Source of the DNA: Corynebacterium glaucum
GTDB lineage: Bacteria; Actinomycetota; Actinomycetes; Mycobacteriales; Mycobacteriaceae
Assembly (NCBI RefSeq): GCF_002287505.1
Contig: NZ_CP019688.1
Location: 1,786,674-1,850,673, forward strand
Length of the DNA: 64,000 bases
Reading direction: 5' to 3'
The notes beneath the pieces are model-generated. The model saw nothing but the letters and a program-made list of their open reading frames with translations, was not told where the DNA came from and made no database searches. The position numbers and the translations under genes are program-made. Every line of letters begins with the position of its first letter. Position 1 is the first letter of the stretch. Positions 18,180-27,720 of the stretch are shown here, piece by piece.

Positions 18180-18392
18180 TTAGTTGCGCCGCTCCCAGGA
18201 CGGGGTGGCGCCCCAGTTGTCATCAGCCTGGTCAGCGGCATCGGCGCGCTTCGTGCGTTCTGCGGCGATCGCGATGGCCTGCTCCGCTTCCTCGCGGGTG
18301 TCGTAGGGGCCCATCCGGCTATCCCATGAGTCCACTTTGCCCTGGGTGACCTCGCCGGTAGCGGGGTTGTAGTAGAACTTCTCGTCGGCCAT
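18180..18392 (-). CDS. Small SPOR-like conserved hypothetical protein
   Basis: A 70-residue protein starting MADEKFYYNPATGEVTQGKVDSWDSRMGPYDTREEAEQA. The start at 18392 has a good AAAGGAG site; an ATG at 18413 lies upstream of that site and is rejected. It resembles short actinobacterial proteins with a domain sometimes labelled SPOR-like, with a beta-rich front (FYYNPATGEV) and an Ala-rich helix. No signal peptide. It converges on the response-regulator gene. Function unknown. Confidence 0.8.
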   Translation of the reverse strand: MADEKFYYNPATGEVTQGKVDSWDSRMGPYDTREEAEQAIAIAAERTKRADAADQADDNWGATPSWERRN

Positions 18393-18508
18393 GTCGTGCT
18401 CCTTTGGAGTCATGAAAATCTAGCGAAGATTGTGTGCACTACCCTACCTGCGTGCGTTGGTAGTGTGGGTCACAGAACATACCGCCGGGGAAAGGCAACT
18501 GAAGAAAC

Positions 18509-19708
18509 ATGGCCACGTGGAAAAGCCCTGCAACCAGCCCAGTGGAGCGCGCTCGCGAGGAGCACAAACGCCGTACGGGCGCGGAGGCGACGCATTGCGC
18601 ATCAGCGCCCGGCACCTGGGTACTCATCGGAGAGAACGTGGATCACTTCGGCGGCGTGACCATCATGGGGCTGGCGGGCCAGCGCGTTGCCGCCTGCGTG
18701 AGTCCGCGGAACGACGACGTGATCTCGGTGCACTCCGAGGGCCCGTTCGCTGAGCCAGTGGTGGGCGAAACCTCGCTCGCCGAGCTTGCTGCCGGGGAGA
18801 TCGAGCACCCGTGGCTCCGCCGCCGCGCCGGCCTGGTGCAGCACCTCATAAGCCGCCAAGTGATTTCCCGCGACGCCACCGGACTGAACATCACCGTAGT
18901 TTCCGATGTACCGCTGGGAGCGGGCCTAGGCGCGCTGTACGCCGCGGATGCCGCGATCGCGCTTGCGCTCGCCGCCGACAACCCCGAGGCGGACGAGCCG
19001 CCGATGCGCGCCCGCCTCGCCGAGATCTGCTCCGCCAACGTGGCCGCGAACTCCACGCTGCCGCTGCTGCGCGCCCGCCACACCGTGGCGCTGCGCGGCA
19101 CGGCTGGCCAGATCAACGTGGTCGATTACGCGGACAACTCGATTACCCAGGCACCCCACCCAGCAAAGATGGGCGTGCGGATTTTCTCCGTCGCAACCAG
19201 CTTCGGTCAGCCCTACGGCGAGCAGGCGGAACGGCTCGCCGAGTGGCGCAACTTCATCGACGAGGCGGTGGCAAACTTCGGTGTGACCTCGCTGCGTGAA
19301 CTGCCGGAGAACGTGGACCGCGTTGTCGAGTGGGTCGAGGCCCGGCGCGACGCCGGTGACAAGGATGCCCCGGACCCGGCGACCGCGCGCCGCTGGGTGC
19401 AGTTCTGCGAGACGGAGACGCTGCGCAGCCTCGCAACCGCGAAGGCATTGCGCTCGCGACGGGGCAACGAGCTGCTCACGCTGCTGAACTCGCCGACCGA
19501 GCAGCACGACATCGAGACTCCCGACTCTCTGGTGGCGCTCGCGCTCGAGCGCGGCGCGGCGGCGGCCCGCCCGGCGGCAGCCGGTTCCTCTCAGGCCGTC
19601 GTGGCGTTCGTGCCGGTGCGCGAGGCAGAAGAGTTCGCCGAGACCTTTGCCAAGGACTTCGAAATCACCGAGGTCGGCCAGGGCGAACCGGCGCGTCTCG
19701 AAGACTAG
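18509..19708 (+). CDS. Galactokinase-like GHMP protein with degenerate active site
   Basis: A 399-residue protein aligned by eye with galactokinases over its full length. Motif 1 is APGTWVLIGENVDHFGG where active enzymes have APGRVNLIGEHTDYNGG. Motif 2 is SDVPLGAGLGALYA where active enzymes have SSS in the ATP loop. The catalytic MDQ segment is not recognisable, and the Gly-rich motif 3 is replaced by AAGSSQAVVAFV. The loss of the sugar-binding Glu-His pair, the ATP-loop serines and motif 3 suggests a pseudoenzyme or one with a changed substrate. No other Leloir-pathway gene is nearby. Databases may label it galK; I would not. Confidence 0.8.
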   Translation: MATWKSPATSPVERAREEHKRRTGAEATHCASAPGTWVLIGENVDHFGGVTIMGLAGQRVAACVSPRNDDVISVHSEGPFAEPVVGETSLAELAAGEIEHPWLRRRAGLVQHLISRQVISRDATGLNITVVSDVPLGAGLGALYAADAAIALALAADNPEADEPPMRARLAEICSANVAANSTLPLLRARHTVALRGTAGQINVVDYADNSITQAPHPAKMGVRIFSVATSFGQPYGEQAERLAEWRNFIDEAVANFGVTSLRELPENVDRVVEWVEARRDAGDKDAPDPATARRWVQFCETETLRSLATAKALRSRRGNELLTLLNSPTEQHDIETPDSLVALALERGAAAARPAAAGSSQAVVAFVPVREAEEFAETFAKDFEITEVGQGEPARLED

Positions 19709-21097
19709 CTAGTCCGCCGGCCAGGCGAACTCCACCTCGCGCGCAGACGGATCGGCGCGGATCAGCGAGAACATCCCTTGGATACCCTCCGCCGGGGCGC
19801 CGATCGAAGGCGCCAGCACCGGCGGCTGCACCACGAAGATGCGCGCCCGATCCTGCTCCTCAGCGCCGCGCTTGAGCACCACACCGCTGAAGTTCTGCCC
19901 CACCCACGGCGCAAGCACGGTCGCCTCGGTCAGGTGCAACGCAGCCTTGTCCACCGTGTTCGCGAGCTGCGAGGTCCGCGCCATCGTCGCCATCACCGTC
20001 GGCGCGTCGTCTTCGACCCACGACGGCACCTCGTAGCCGCCGCAGATCGCCAGGCACACCTCGGTGGCGTAGCGGTCGATCAGTCTGCGCAGCGGCGCGG
20101 TGACGTGGCTGTAGTAGCCGCCGATACCGGCGTGCACCTCGGCTTCCTTCTCGCTGAGATCCACGTACCCGGATCCACGCAAGAGTTTCTGCGCCTCACG
20201 CATCACCGCCATGCCGGTCGGCGTATCCGCGTCCACGCCGGCCAAGAACTCACCGATCCCCCCGGTGACTTCGTAGCCCAGGTTGCGCACCTCGCGTCGA
20301 AACTCGGCTTCCGCATCGCGCGGAGCGGGCCCCAGCGTGCGCAGAAACCCCACGCCAGCATCGACCATCATCCGCCCGGCCACCATGCCGGTGAGCAGCG
20401 AGATCTCAGAGTTGTAATCCATCACCGCGTGCCGCGGCTCAATCACCAGCTCAAACGCGCCGGCATCCTCCACCACACGCACCGAAGGCAGTCGCAGGTT
20501 AATCGCGGAGCGCCGCAGCGACGACTGTTGCCGCAGCCAGCCAACTTGGGGCAGTTTGCTTATCGACGGATGCTCCGCACGCCGTCGGAAAGCAAGCTGC
20601 ACTTCGTCGTAATCCAGGCGTGCGACCGAGTGAACGAGCGCGCGCTCCACGTGGGCATCTTCCACCTCACCTTCGGCGTCCAGGTCGAACGTCCAGAGCA
20701 CCGCAGGGCGATCGACGTTGGGCAGCAGCGACGCGGAGCCTTCGGACAGTGCAGGCGGGTGGAGGCGCGCGGGTTCGTCGGGAAGGTACACGGTCTGGCC
20801 GCGCACCAGCGACTCCTGCTTGACCAAGCTGGAAGGTTCGACGAACGCGGCCACGTCGGCGATGGCGTAGTACACCCGGTACCCGTCGCCACGCGACTCG
20901 ATGTAGAGGGCTTGGTCGAGGTCTTTCGACCCCGGCGGGTCGATGGTGACAAAGGGGATGTCGCGGGCATCGCGGCGCCGATCCGCGTGCGCGTCGGTGA
21001 GTTGTGCGGCTTCAGCCTCCACCGCAGGTGTGAAATCCGTCGGCACATCGAACTCGTCGGCAAGTGCCCGGAAATTCAGTGGCGCGGCGTAAAGCTT
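19709..21097 (-). CDS. RNB-domain (RNase II/R-like) ribonuclease
   Basis: A 462-residue exoribonuclease-like protein consisting mainly of the RNB catalytic domain. The metal-binding motif is TIDPPGSKDLDQALYIE (about residues 50-66), with the DxxxxxDxD spacing typical of RNase II. The cold-shock and S1 RNA-binding domains of full-length RNase II/R are missing; full enzymes are 640-800 residues. The start MKLYAAPLNF at 21097 fits the family better than the upstream GTG region. It lies just beyond the 3' end of rnpB on the same strand, an RNA-processing neighbourhood that may be coincidence. Activity on structured RNA is unknown. Confidence 0.9.
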   Translation of the reverse strand, partial: KLYAAPLNFRALADEFDVPTDFTPAVEAEAAQLTDAHADRRRDARDIPFVTIDPPGSKDLDQALYIESRGDGYRVYYAIADVAAFVEPSSLVKQESLVRGQTVYLPDEPARLHPPALSEGSASLLPNVDRPAVLWTFDLDAEGEVEDAHVERALVHSVARLDYDEVQLAFRRRAEHPSISKLPQVGWLRQQSSLRRSAINLRLPSVRVVEDAGAFELVIEPRHAVMDYNSEISLLTGMVAGRMMVDAGVGFLRTLGPAPRDAEAEFRREVRNLGYEVTGGIGEFLAGVDADTPTGMAVMREAQKLLRGSGYVDLSEKEAEVHAGIGGYYSHVTAPLRRLIDRYATEVCLAICGGYEVPSWVEDDAPTVMATMARTSQLANTVDKAALHLTEATVLAPWVGQNFSGVVLKRGAEEQDRARIFVVQPPVLAPSIGAPAEGIQGMFSLIRADPSAREVEFAWPAD

Positions 21098-21152
21098 CAT
21101 GATCAGCCATCGTGCCAGAAAACCGCCGCGAGTTGGCGACATGAAATGGCAT

Positions 21153-21573
<421 letters not shown>

Positions 21574-21627
21574 GCGTTGAGTGTACGCCTGTAGTAGGCG
21601 TTGAGGAAAGCGGGAGCCGAGCAGTAC

Positions 21628-22008
21628 CTAGAACGGCACCCCGCTGCGGAAGATGAGGTTGGCGTACGGAGTGGTCTCTCCCGTGCGCACCACGAAGGCG
21701 CAGTCTTCCAACCGCTGCTTCAGCTCCTCGTGGTCGACGGTGTCGCGGTCGGTGCAGTCCGCGGGCACCAATGCGGTGATCTCGTCCGGGGTCTCGGTGG
21801 CCAACACGGCACCTTCGACGACGACCTCCTCGAGAATCGCCTGGGCAACGTCGGCGAAGCGCGGCACGCCGAAAACCACCGCGAGGTCAATCACCTCGAC
21901 GCCGTCCGGCACCGGCAGCCCGCTGTCGCCGATCGCGAACGTGTCGGTGTGCCCGAGGCGGCACAGAGCTGCGGAAAGCTGCTCGTTGAGAATGCCGCGC
22001 TTACGCAT
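21628..22008 (-). CDS. rbsD: D-ribose pyranase
   Basis: A 126-residue RbsD-family protein that interconverts the pyranose and furanose forms of ribose, supplying the form that ribokinase uses. Family features are MRKRGILNEQLSAALCRLGHTD at the start with the catalytic His, GDSGLPVP, and YANLIFRSGVPF at the end. It overlaps rbsK by 8 bp and closes the ribose operon. Confidence 0.96.
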   Translation of the reverse strand: MRKRGILNEQLSAALCRLGHTDTFAIGDSGLPVPDGVEVIDLAVVFGVPRFADVAQAILEEVVVEGAVLATETPDEITALVPADCTDRDTVDHEELKQRLEDCAFVVRTGETTPYANLIFRSGVPF

Positions 22009-22918
22009 GCGTCACCGCCGGAAGCTCGTCGGCGGGAGTGGGATACGAGGTCTGCGCGCCCTGCCGGGTTGCGGCGAATGCTCCGACCCTGGCGGCGTGC
22101 TGCGAGGCGTCGATAAGCGAACTGCCCTGCGCGAGCTGCGCGGCAAGCGCTCCGACGAACGCGTCGCCGGCACCGGTGGAGTCGACGGCCGTGACGGTGG
22201 CTGGGGCGATCGGCGTGACTCCCTCGGCGGTGGCGACGACCGCGCCGCGCGAACCGCGGGTGATCACGACGTTTTCGAAGCCGATCTCGCGCAGTTTCAG
22301 CGCCATGTCTTCCTCGGTCTGCCCCGCCGCCGACGCGTCGACGCCGTAGAGGCCGAAGATGAGTCCGGCCTCGTGCTCGTTGGCCACGAGCGGGTCCGCG
22401 TGGAGCAGCACGTCCGCGGGCACGTCAATGACCGGGGCGAGGTTGACCATCACCCGGCCGGTGGCAAGGCGCACCGCCTCCGCGAACCCGGACACCGGGA
22501 TTTCGCCTTGGAGCACCACGATGTCGGCCTCAGCAATCGCAGCCTCAGCTTTGCGCACCTGTTGCTTATCGACGGTCGCGTTTGCGCCCGGCACCACGAC
22601 GATCGTGTTCTCCGCGTCCTCGGAGACCGTGATCAGTGCGAGGCCGGTCGGGGACTCCACTTCCTGAACCTGGCTGAGATCGACGCCCGAGCGTTTCAGA
22701 AACTCCAGGGCGGGCTGTGCGTTAGAATCGCGGCCGACCGCGCCGACCATGCTCACCGACGCGCCGAGGTTCGCCGCGGCAACCGCCTGATTGGCACCCT
22801 TGCCGCCGGCGGTGATCAGGGCGCCGGTGCCAAGCAGAGTCTCGCCCGGGAGTGGGTGGCGGGCGACGCGCACCGCGAGGTCGGCGTTAATTGAGCCGAC
22901 GACGCAAATCTGCGCCAT
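22001..22918 (-). CDS. rbsK: Ribokinase
   Basis: A 305-residue PfkB-family kinase that phosphorylates ribose to ribose 5-phosphate. The N-terminal GSINADLAVRV and GGKGANQAVAAANLG motifs bind the sugar. The C-terminal DSTGAGDAFVGAL contains the anion hole and the catalytic Asp. Its start overlaps the rbsB stop by one base (TAATG). Two copies of GCTTATCGACG lie in the gene (22108 on the minus strand and 22564 on the plus strand), read in two different frames. Confidence 0.96.
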   Translation of the reverse strand: MAQICVVGSINADLAVRVARHPLPGETLLGTGALITAGGKGANQAVAAANLGASVSMVGAVGRDSNAQPALEFLKRSGVDLSQVQEVESPTGLALITVSEDAENTIVVVPGANATVDKQQVRKAEAAIAEADIVVLQGEIPVSGFAEAVRLATGRVMVNLAPVIDVPADVLLHADPLVANEHEAGLIFGLYGVDASAAGQTEEDMALKLREIGFENVVITRGSRGAVVATAEGVTPIAPATVTAVDSTGAGDAFVGALAAQLAQGSSLIDASQHAARVGAFAATRQGAQTSYPTPADELPAVTHA

Positions 22919-23853
22919 TACTCGAAGTCTCCAACGTTGTCCTTGTTCACGGTGACGACCTCGACCGGGATCTCGGCGGTGACCGACTCGCCCTTGATCA
23001 GCTTCGAGGCCTCCTCGACGGCCTTCGCGCCGAGCTCGCCCGGCTGCTGGGCAATGGTGGCGTACATCTTGCCGTCCTTGACTGCCGCCAGGCCGTCGGA
23101 GGTGCCGTCGAAGCCGACCACGACGACGTCGCTACCCGCGCGGGCACCGAGCGCTTCAATCGCGCCGAGGGCCATCTCGTCGTTCTCCGCGAAGATGGCC
23201 TTCACGTCCGGGTGAGCCTGCAAGAGGTTGGTTGCCACGTCCAGGCCCTTGGTGCGGTCGAAGTTCGCGGTCTGCTCAGCGACGACCTTGATATTCGGGT
23301 ACTTGGCAATGCCGTCCTTGAAGCCCTTGCCGCGGTCACGCGAGGCCGAGGATCCTGCGATGCCCTGGAGGACAAGGATCTCGCCTTCCTCGCCGATGGC
23401 CTCCGCTAGCACGTCAGCTGCTTGCTCACCGCCGGCGACGTTGTCGGAGGCGACGAAGGAAGCGACGTCACCGCCGTTGGAGGAACGGTCCACAGCGATC
23501 ACCGGAATGTTGGCCTTGTTCAGCGACTCAACGGCCGGTACAACCGCGTCGGAGTCGGTCGGGTTCACAATGACCACCTGCGCACCGGAGGTGGCGGCGT
23601 TGTTGAGCTGGTTGGTCTGGGTCGCCGCATCGTCGGAGGCATCCTGAATGTTGAGGTTGATGCCCAGCTCGTCGGCCTTTTCCTGCGCGCCGTCGCGAAC
23701 CTGCACGAAGAACGGGTTGGTCTGTGTCGACAGCGCCAAAGTGACGTTGCCGCCCCCGCCTGCGGAGTCGCGGTTGCAGGCCGTGAGGCTGAGCGCCATC
23801 GCTGCAGCGGTGATGACAGCGGTGGTCTTGCGGAAGATGGATTTCTTGGACAT
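22918..23853 (-). CDS. rbsB: Ribose ABC transporter substrate-binding lipoprotein
   Basis: A 311-residue periplasmic-binding-protein-type I lipoprotein that captures ribose outside the membrane. The signal peptide ends at the lipobox LTAC (about residue 26), giving a lipidated Cys. The mature part has NPFFVQVRDGAQEKADELG and TQTNQLNNAATSGAQVVIVNPTDSDAV, typical of RbsB, and a hinge-region VVVVGFDGTSDGLAAV. It sits between rbsC and rbsK; a 48-bp gap with its own ribosome-binding site separates it from rbsC. Confidence 0.96.
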   Translation of the reverse strand: MSKKSIFRKTTAVITAAAMALSLTACNRDSAGGGGNVTLALSTQTNPFFVQVRDGAQEKADELGINLNIQDASDDAATQTNQLNNAATSGAQVVIVNPTDSDAVVPAVESLNKANIPVIAVDRSSNGGDVASFVASDNVAGGEQAADVLAEAIGEEGEILVLQGIAGSSASRDRGKGFKDGIAKYPNIKVVAEQTANFDRTKGLDVATNLLQAHPDVKAIFAENDEMALGAIEALGARAGSDVVVVGFDGTSDGLAAVKDGKMYATIAQQPGELGAKAVEEASKLIKGESVTAEIPVEVVTVNKDNVGDFE

Positions 23854-23901
23854 TGGTGCTCCTTCGGGAAACAGGTGACTCGGGATGTGGAGTTGAGAGG
23901 A

Positions 23902-24921
23902 CTATGTAGTTGTTTTCTTGCGCAGGACGTCGAAGCCGACCGCAGCGGCAATCACGATACCGATGACGATCTGTTGCCAGAACGAACTGACGTTGAGCAA
24001 GTTCAAGCCGTTGCGGATCACGGCAAGCAGGATGGCACCCACCAAGGTGCCGGTCGCCTTGCCGGTGCCGCCGGCCAGGGACGCGCCGCCGATAACGACG
24101 GCCGCGATGGCGTCCAGCTCATAGCCGACGCCGGCCTGCGGCTGCGCGGATGAGAGGCGGCCCGCCATGACCAAGCCGGCCAGGGCGGCGAAGATACCGC
24201 TAAGGGCGTAAACCGCGACCAGCACGCGACGCACCGGGATGCCGGAGAGCCGCGCCGCTTCGATGTTGCCGCCGATGGCGTACATGGAGCGACCAAGCAC
24301 CGTCCGCGACAGGATGAACCAGCACAGCACACCGGCGAGCAGCATCATGATGATCGGAATAGGGAAACGCCCGACCGAGGAGCCGAGCCAGTTGACCTCG
24401 GGCGCAGTGGCGATCGGCGAGCCCTGGGAGATCACCAAGGTAGCCCCGCGCGCAATGGACATCATCGCCAGCGTGGCGATGAACGCGGGCAACTTACCGT
24501 AGGCAGTGGCCAGGCCACTGATGGCGCCGGCGGCGAACCCGGTGAGCAGGCCGAGGATAAGCGTGACCCAGCCCGGCAGTCCCGCGTTGGCCCACATGTG
24601 CGCCGACACCATCGCGCTTAGCGCCGCGACAGCGCCGACGGAAAGATCGATGCCTGCGGTGACGATGACGAAGGTCATGCCGAAGGCAAGGATTGCTACC
24701 GTCGCTGCCTGGACGCCAACGTTGATCAGGTTGTTGACGGTGAGGAAGTGTGGCGTGGCGATGAACAGCGCGATGCACAGGACGATGAGTCCCACGAGCG
24801 CGCCGTTGTTCATGATCCAGTTGATCGCACGTTGGCGCCCGGAGATCTGCTCTGAGGCGGCCGGAGCCGACGGTGATGTCTGAGGCTTTGGTGCCCCAGA
24901 CGTGGTTACTGACGTGCTCAT
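23902..24921 (-). CDS. rbsC: Ribose ABC transporter permease
   Basis: A 339-residue integral membrane protein with about nine to ten hydrophobic segments. The family signature GGxxxAARLSGIPV is seen as IGGNIEAARLSGIPVRRVLV, which contacts the ATPase, and GGASLAGGTGKATGTLVGA follows as in other RbsC/AraH proteins. It starts with MSTSVTTSGAPKPQ, a disordered cytoplasmic head. It overlaps rbsA by 4 bp. Confidence 0.96.
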   Translation of the reverse strand: MSTSVTTSGAPKPQTSPSAPAASEQISGRQRAINWIMNNGALVGLIVLCIALFIATPHFLTVNNLINVGVQAATVAILAFGMTFVIVTAGIDLSVGAVAALSAMVSAHMWANAGLPGWVTLILGLLTGFAAGAISGLATAYGKLPAFIATLAMMSIARGATLVISQGSPIATAPEVNWLGSSVGRFPIPIIMMLLAGVLCWFILSRTVLGRSMYAIGGNIEAARLSGIPVRRVLVAVYALSGIFAALAGLVMAGRLSSAQPQAGVGYELDAIAAVVIGGASLAGGTGKATGTLVGAILLAVIRNGLNLLNVSSFWQQIVIGIVIAAAVGFDVLRKKTTT

Positions 24922-26492
24922 AGTTGCGCCTCTCTTCTCGTTTTGTCGTTCTCGCCGGGCTCCGCTGCGTCGGCAGCCCCTACGGTGCCTGGCGCATCCA
25001 CGATGGCGTCGTCCACGTTGGACACGGCCAGCGCCATGATGTCGTCCTGCGACGCACCTCGCGGCAACTCGCCGGCAAGCCGCCCGCCCGACATCACCAA
25101 GATTCGGTCAGACATTCCGATCACTTCCGGCAGCTCGCTCGAGACCATGAGCACGGCACCGCCGTTTTGGGTGACGGAGTTAATGATGTTGTAGATCTCC
25201 ACCTTCGCGCCAACGTCGACACCACGGGTCGGTTCGTCGAGCAGCAGCACATTCGACCCCGCCAGAACCCAGCGGCCGAACACGGCCTTTTGCTGGTTAC
25301 CGCCGGAGAGGTTGCGGATCTCCTGGTCGATGCCGGCCATCTTGATGCGCAGCGTTTCGGCGACCTCGCTGGCGCGGCGCCGCTGGCCGGAGATGTCAGC
25401 CAGCCCCGCTTTGGAGGTAGAGCGCAGCGTCGCAAGCCCGATGTTGTCGGAGACCGATGCCCCCAACACCAGGCCCTGCGCCTTGCGGTCTTCCGGGACG
25501 TGACCGATGCCGTGGCTGATGGCATCAGCGACGCTGCCGGACTTGAGCTGGGAGCCGTTGATGATTGCCGTGCCCGAATCCACCGGGTCGGCACCGGCGA
25601 TGGCCCGCACGACTTCTGTGCGACCGGCACCGACCAACCCAGCCAGCCCGACAACTTCGCCTGCGCGGACCGTGAAGGAGATGTCGTGGAACTTGCCCTC
25701 CGAGGTCAACCCGTTGACCTCGAGCAGCGGCTCACCAATCGCCTTTTCTACTTGCGGGTATTGGTCTTCGATGTCGCGGCCCACCATGTGGCGCACCAGC
25801 ACCGGCTCCGGGGTATCGGCGGGGACCTCCGCGACGAAGTGCCCGTCGCGCAAGATCGCCACGGTGTCCGCGATCTCTTCGATTTCGTCGAGGTGGTGGG
25901 AGATGAACACCATGCCAACCCCTTCGGCCTTGAGCTCGCGCATCACCGTGAACAGCTGCTCGATCTCGTGGCCGGTCAGCGCCGCGGTCGGCTCGTCGAG
26001 AATGAGCATGCGGGCGTCCATCGAGAGTGCCTTGGCAATTTCGACGAGCTGCTGGCGCGCGATTCCGAGCTCCCCTACCGGGGTGTTCAGGCTGACATCG
26101 AGCTTGATCCGATCCAGCGCTTCTTTCGCGCGTGCGCGCAGCTCACGGAAGTTCACCAACCCGCCGCGCTGCGGCGTTCGGCCGAGCATGACGTTTTCGG
26201 CTACGGACAGGGTCGGCACCAGGTTGAGTTCTTGGTGGATCGTGGCGATGCCGAGCGCTTCAGACGCTTTGGTATCGGAAATCGTCACCTCCTGGCCGTC
26301 GACAAGAATGCGCCCAGACGTCGGCTGGTGCACACCCGCCATCATCTTGATCAGCGTCGATTTGCCTGCGCCGTTCTCGCCGAGCAGTGCGAGTACGCGC
26401 CCGGGTTCGACCGTAAGTGAAACGTCCTCAATGACGCGCACGGGTCCGAAGGACTTGGACACGTTCTCGAACTGGAGAATCGGTGTTGTCAC
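24918..26492 (-). CDS. rbsA: Ribose ABC transporter ATPase (two domains)
   Basis: A 524-residue tandem ATPase that powers ribose import. The first domain has Walker A GENGAGKST and Walker B MLILDEPTAAL. The second has a degenerate Walker A (GLVGAGRTE) and an intact signature and Walker B (LSGGNQQKAVFGRWV, VLLLDEPTRGVD), the pattern usual for RbsA/MglA. A 25-residue acidic C-terminal tail (DAAEPGENDKTRREAQL end) extends beyond the family core. It overlaps rbsR and rbsC by 4 bp each, so the operon is translationally coupled. Confidence 0.96.
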   Translation of the reverse strand: MTTPILQFENVSKSFGPVRVIEDVSLTVEPGRVLALLGENGAGKSTLIKMMAGVHQPTSGRILVDGQEVTISDTKASEALGIATIHQELNLVPTLSVAENVMLGRTPQRGGLVNFRELRARAKEALDRIKLDVSLNTPVGELGIARQQLVEIAKALSMDARMLILDEPTAALTGHEIEQLFTVMRELKAEGVGMVFISHHLDEIEEIADTVAILRDGHFVAEVPADTPEPVLVRHMVGRDIEDQYPQVEKAIGEPLLEVNGLTSEGKFHDISFTVRAGEVVGLAGLVGAGRTEVVRAIAGADPVDSGTAIINGSQLKSGSVADAISHGIGHVPEDRKAQGLVLGASVSDNIGLATLRSTSKAGLADISGQRRRASEVAETLRIKMAGIDQEIRNLSGGNQQKAVFGRWVLAGSNVLLLDEPTRGVDVGAKVEIYNIINSVTQNGGAVLMVSSELPEVIGMSDRILVMSGGRLAGELPRGASQDDIMALAVSNVDDAIVDAPGTVGAADAAEPGENDKTRREAQL

Positions 26493-27547
26493 CCTTGCAC
26501 CTCCTTAAAATGATCGGACTGTTGAATATCGCTCTGGCGAGCCCGAGGCTGAGCAGTGCGCTTGGAGGATTCGCGGACAATGAGCCGTGTGGGCAGGACT
26601 TCCTCCGACTCGTAGTCCTCGCCCTGCAACATGGCGTGGAGTTTCGCCCATGCGCGGCGGCCAAGCTCGGTGACGTTTTGGTCGATCACCGTCAGCGGGG
26701 CCGGTTGAATCCGAAACGCGGGCTGGTCGTCGAAACCGATCAGCGCAAGGTCCACACCGGGCTGCATGCCCATCTCGTAGCAGGCCTCGAGCGCACCCGT
26801 GGTCATCATGGAGTCGCCCGCGATCACTGCTGTCACCTGGTCCCGCAGCAGCGTCATCGTGCCGGCGTGACCTTCTTCGCGACGATACCCGCCCCGGTAG
26901 ATCACCGGTTCAAGGTCGGGGTGGTTGGCCACAGCGGATTCGAAGCAGGCCAGGCGCTGCACACCAGTGGATGTGCTGCTCGGCTCCGCAAGGTAGCCAA
27001 TCCGTCGGTGGCCGTTCTCGTACAGCAGCCCAACCGCTTCGTGAATCGAAACCTCCGGATCGGAGACCACCGACGGCAGGTCAAGGCCCTGAAGTCTGCG
27101 GTCCACTTGCACGATCAGGTGCCCGTTCTGCTTCAGCTCCTCGATAGCGTCTGCGCTTTCCGCCGCAGGCACGATGATGAACCCGCTGAGCTGCTGGCTC
27201 TGAAATACGCGCAGCGCGGCATCGAACTGGGTGGCGTCTTCGTGCGTCGAGGCAGTGACCGTCGAATAGCCGTCGCGCTCGGCGGCCTGCTGGATCGCCG
27301 TGGCCATCTCCGCAAAGTATGGGTTGACCAGGCTGGGCACCGTCAGTCCGATGGCCGCGGAGTTGGAGTTCCGCAGGCCCCTCGCCTGCAGGTTGGGCAG
27401 ATAGTTCAGCTCGCGGGCGGCCTTTTCCACCCGGTCTCTCGTGGTGGTTGAGATCGCGGGGAATCCGGAAAGCGCACGCGAGGCGGTGGAGACGGACACA
27501 CCGGCCTGCTCTGCGACGTCTCGCAAAGTCGCGCGACGAGGACTCAC
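26489..27547 (-). CDS. rbsR: LacI-family ribose operon repressor
   Basis: A 352-residue LacI/GalR regulator. The helix-turn-helix is TLRDVAEQAGVSVSTASRAL at residues 6-25, with the hinge ALSGFPAISTTTRDRVEKAARELNYLPNLQARGLR, followed by a sugar-binding core. The GTG at 27547 is chosen because an AAGGAGG site lies 8 bp before it; the TTG at 27589 would add 14 residues before the DNA-binding domain and has no such site. It is the first gene of rbsRACBKD and is expected to repress its own operon from the palindrome at 27598, with ribose or a derivative as inducer. Confidence 0.95.
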   Translation of the reverse strand: MSPRRATLRDVAEQAGVSVSTASRALSGFPAISTTTRDRVEKAARELNYLPNLQARGLRNSNSAAIGLTVPSLVNPYFAEMATAIQQAAERDGYSTVTASTHEDATQFDAALRVFQSQQLSGFIIVPAAESADAIEELKQNGHLIVQVDRRLQGLDLPSVVSDPEVSIHEAVGLLYENGHRRIGYLAEPSSTSTGVQRLACFESAVANHPDLEPVIYRGGYRREEGHAGTMTLLRDQVTAVIAGDSMMTTGALEACYEMGMQPGVDLALIGFDDQPAFRIQPAPLTVIDQNVTELGRRAWAKLHAMLQGEDYESEEVLPTRLIVRESSKRTAQPRARQSDIQQSDHFKEVQG

Positions 27548-27597
27548 CGTGACCACCTCCTTCGATTCCGGGCTAGCAGACTGCTGCAATTGCTTGT

Positions 27598-27611
27598 TGC
27601 AAACGTTTGCA
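27598..27611. promoter_or_regulatory. LacI-type operator upstream of the rbs operon
   Basis: A perfect 14-bp palindrome TGCAAACGTTTGCA with the central CG step of LacI-family sites, 51 bp upstream of the chosen rbsR start. It is the obvious binding site for RbsR and would block transcription of the whole operon. It differs in every half-site position but the ends from the TGGAAGCGCTTTCA operators of the phosphodiester system further along, so the two regulators should not cross-talk strongly. Confidence 0.85.
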
Positions 27612-27720
27612 TCTCACCCTCAACCCTAGGAAAATCCAGCGAAAGCCGTCAAGTGATTCAGTTCACCAATAGCCCCTTTAGTGCCCCCGGTCGCGCAGCT
27701 AGAGAAATTATTTACTCAAC

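Noticed and set aside
20558..20568. GCTTATCGACG as a dif, KOPS or Chi-type site
   Set aside because: dif occurs once per chromosome, and KOPS or Chi signals are strand-biased; here copies are eight and eight.
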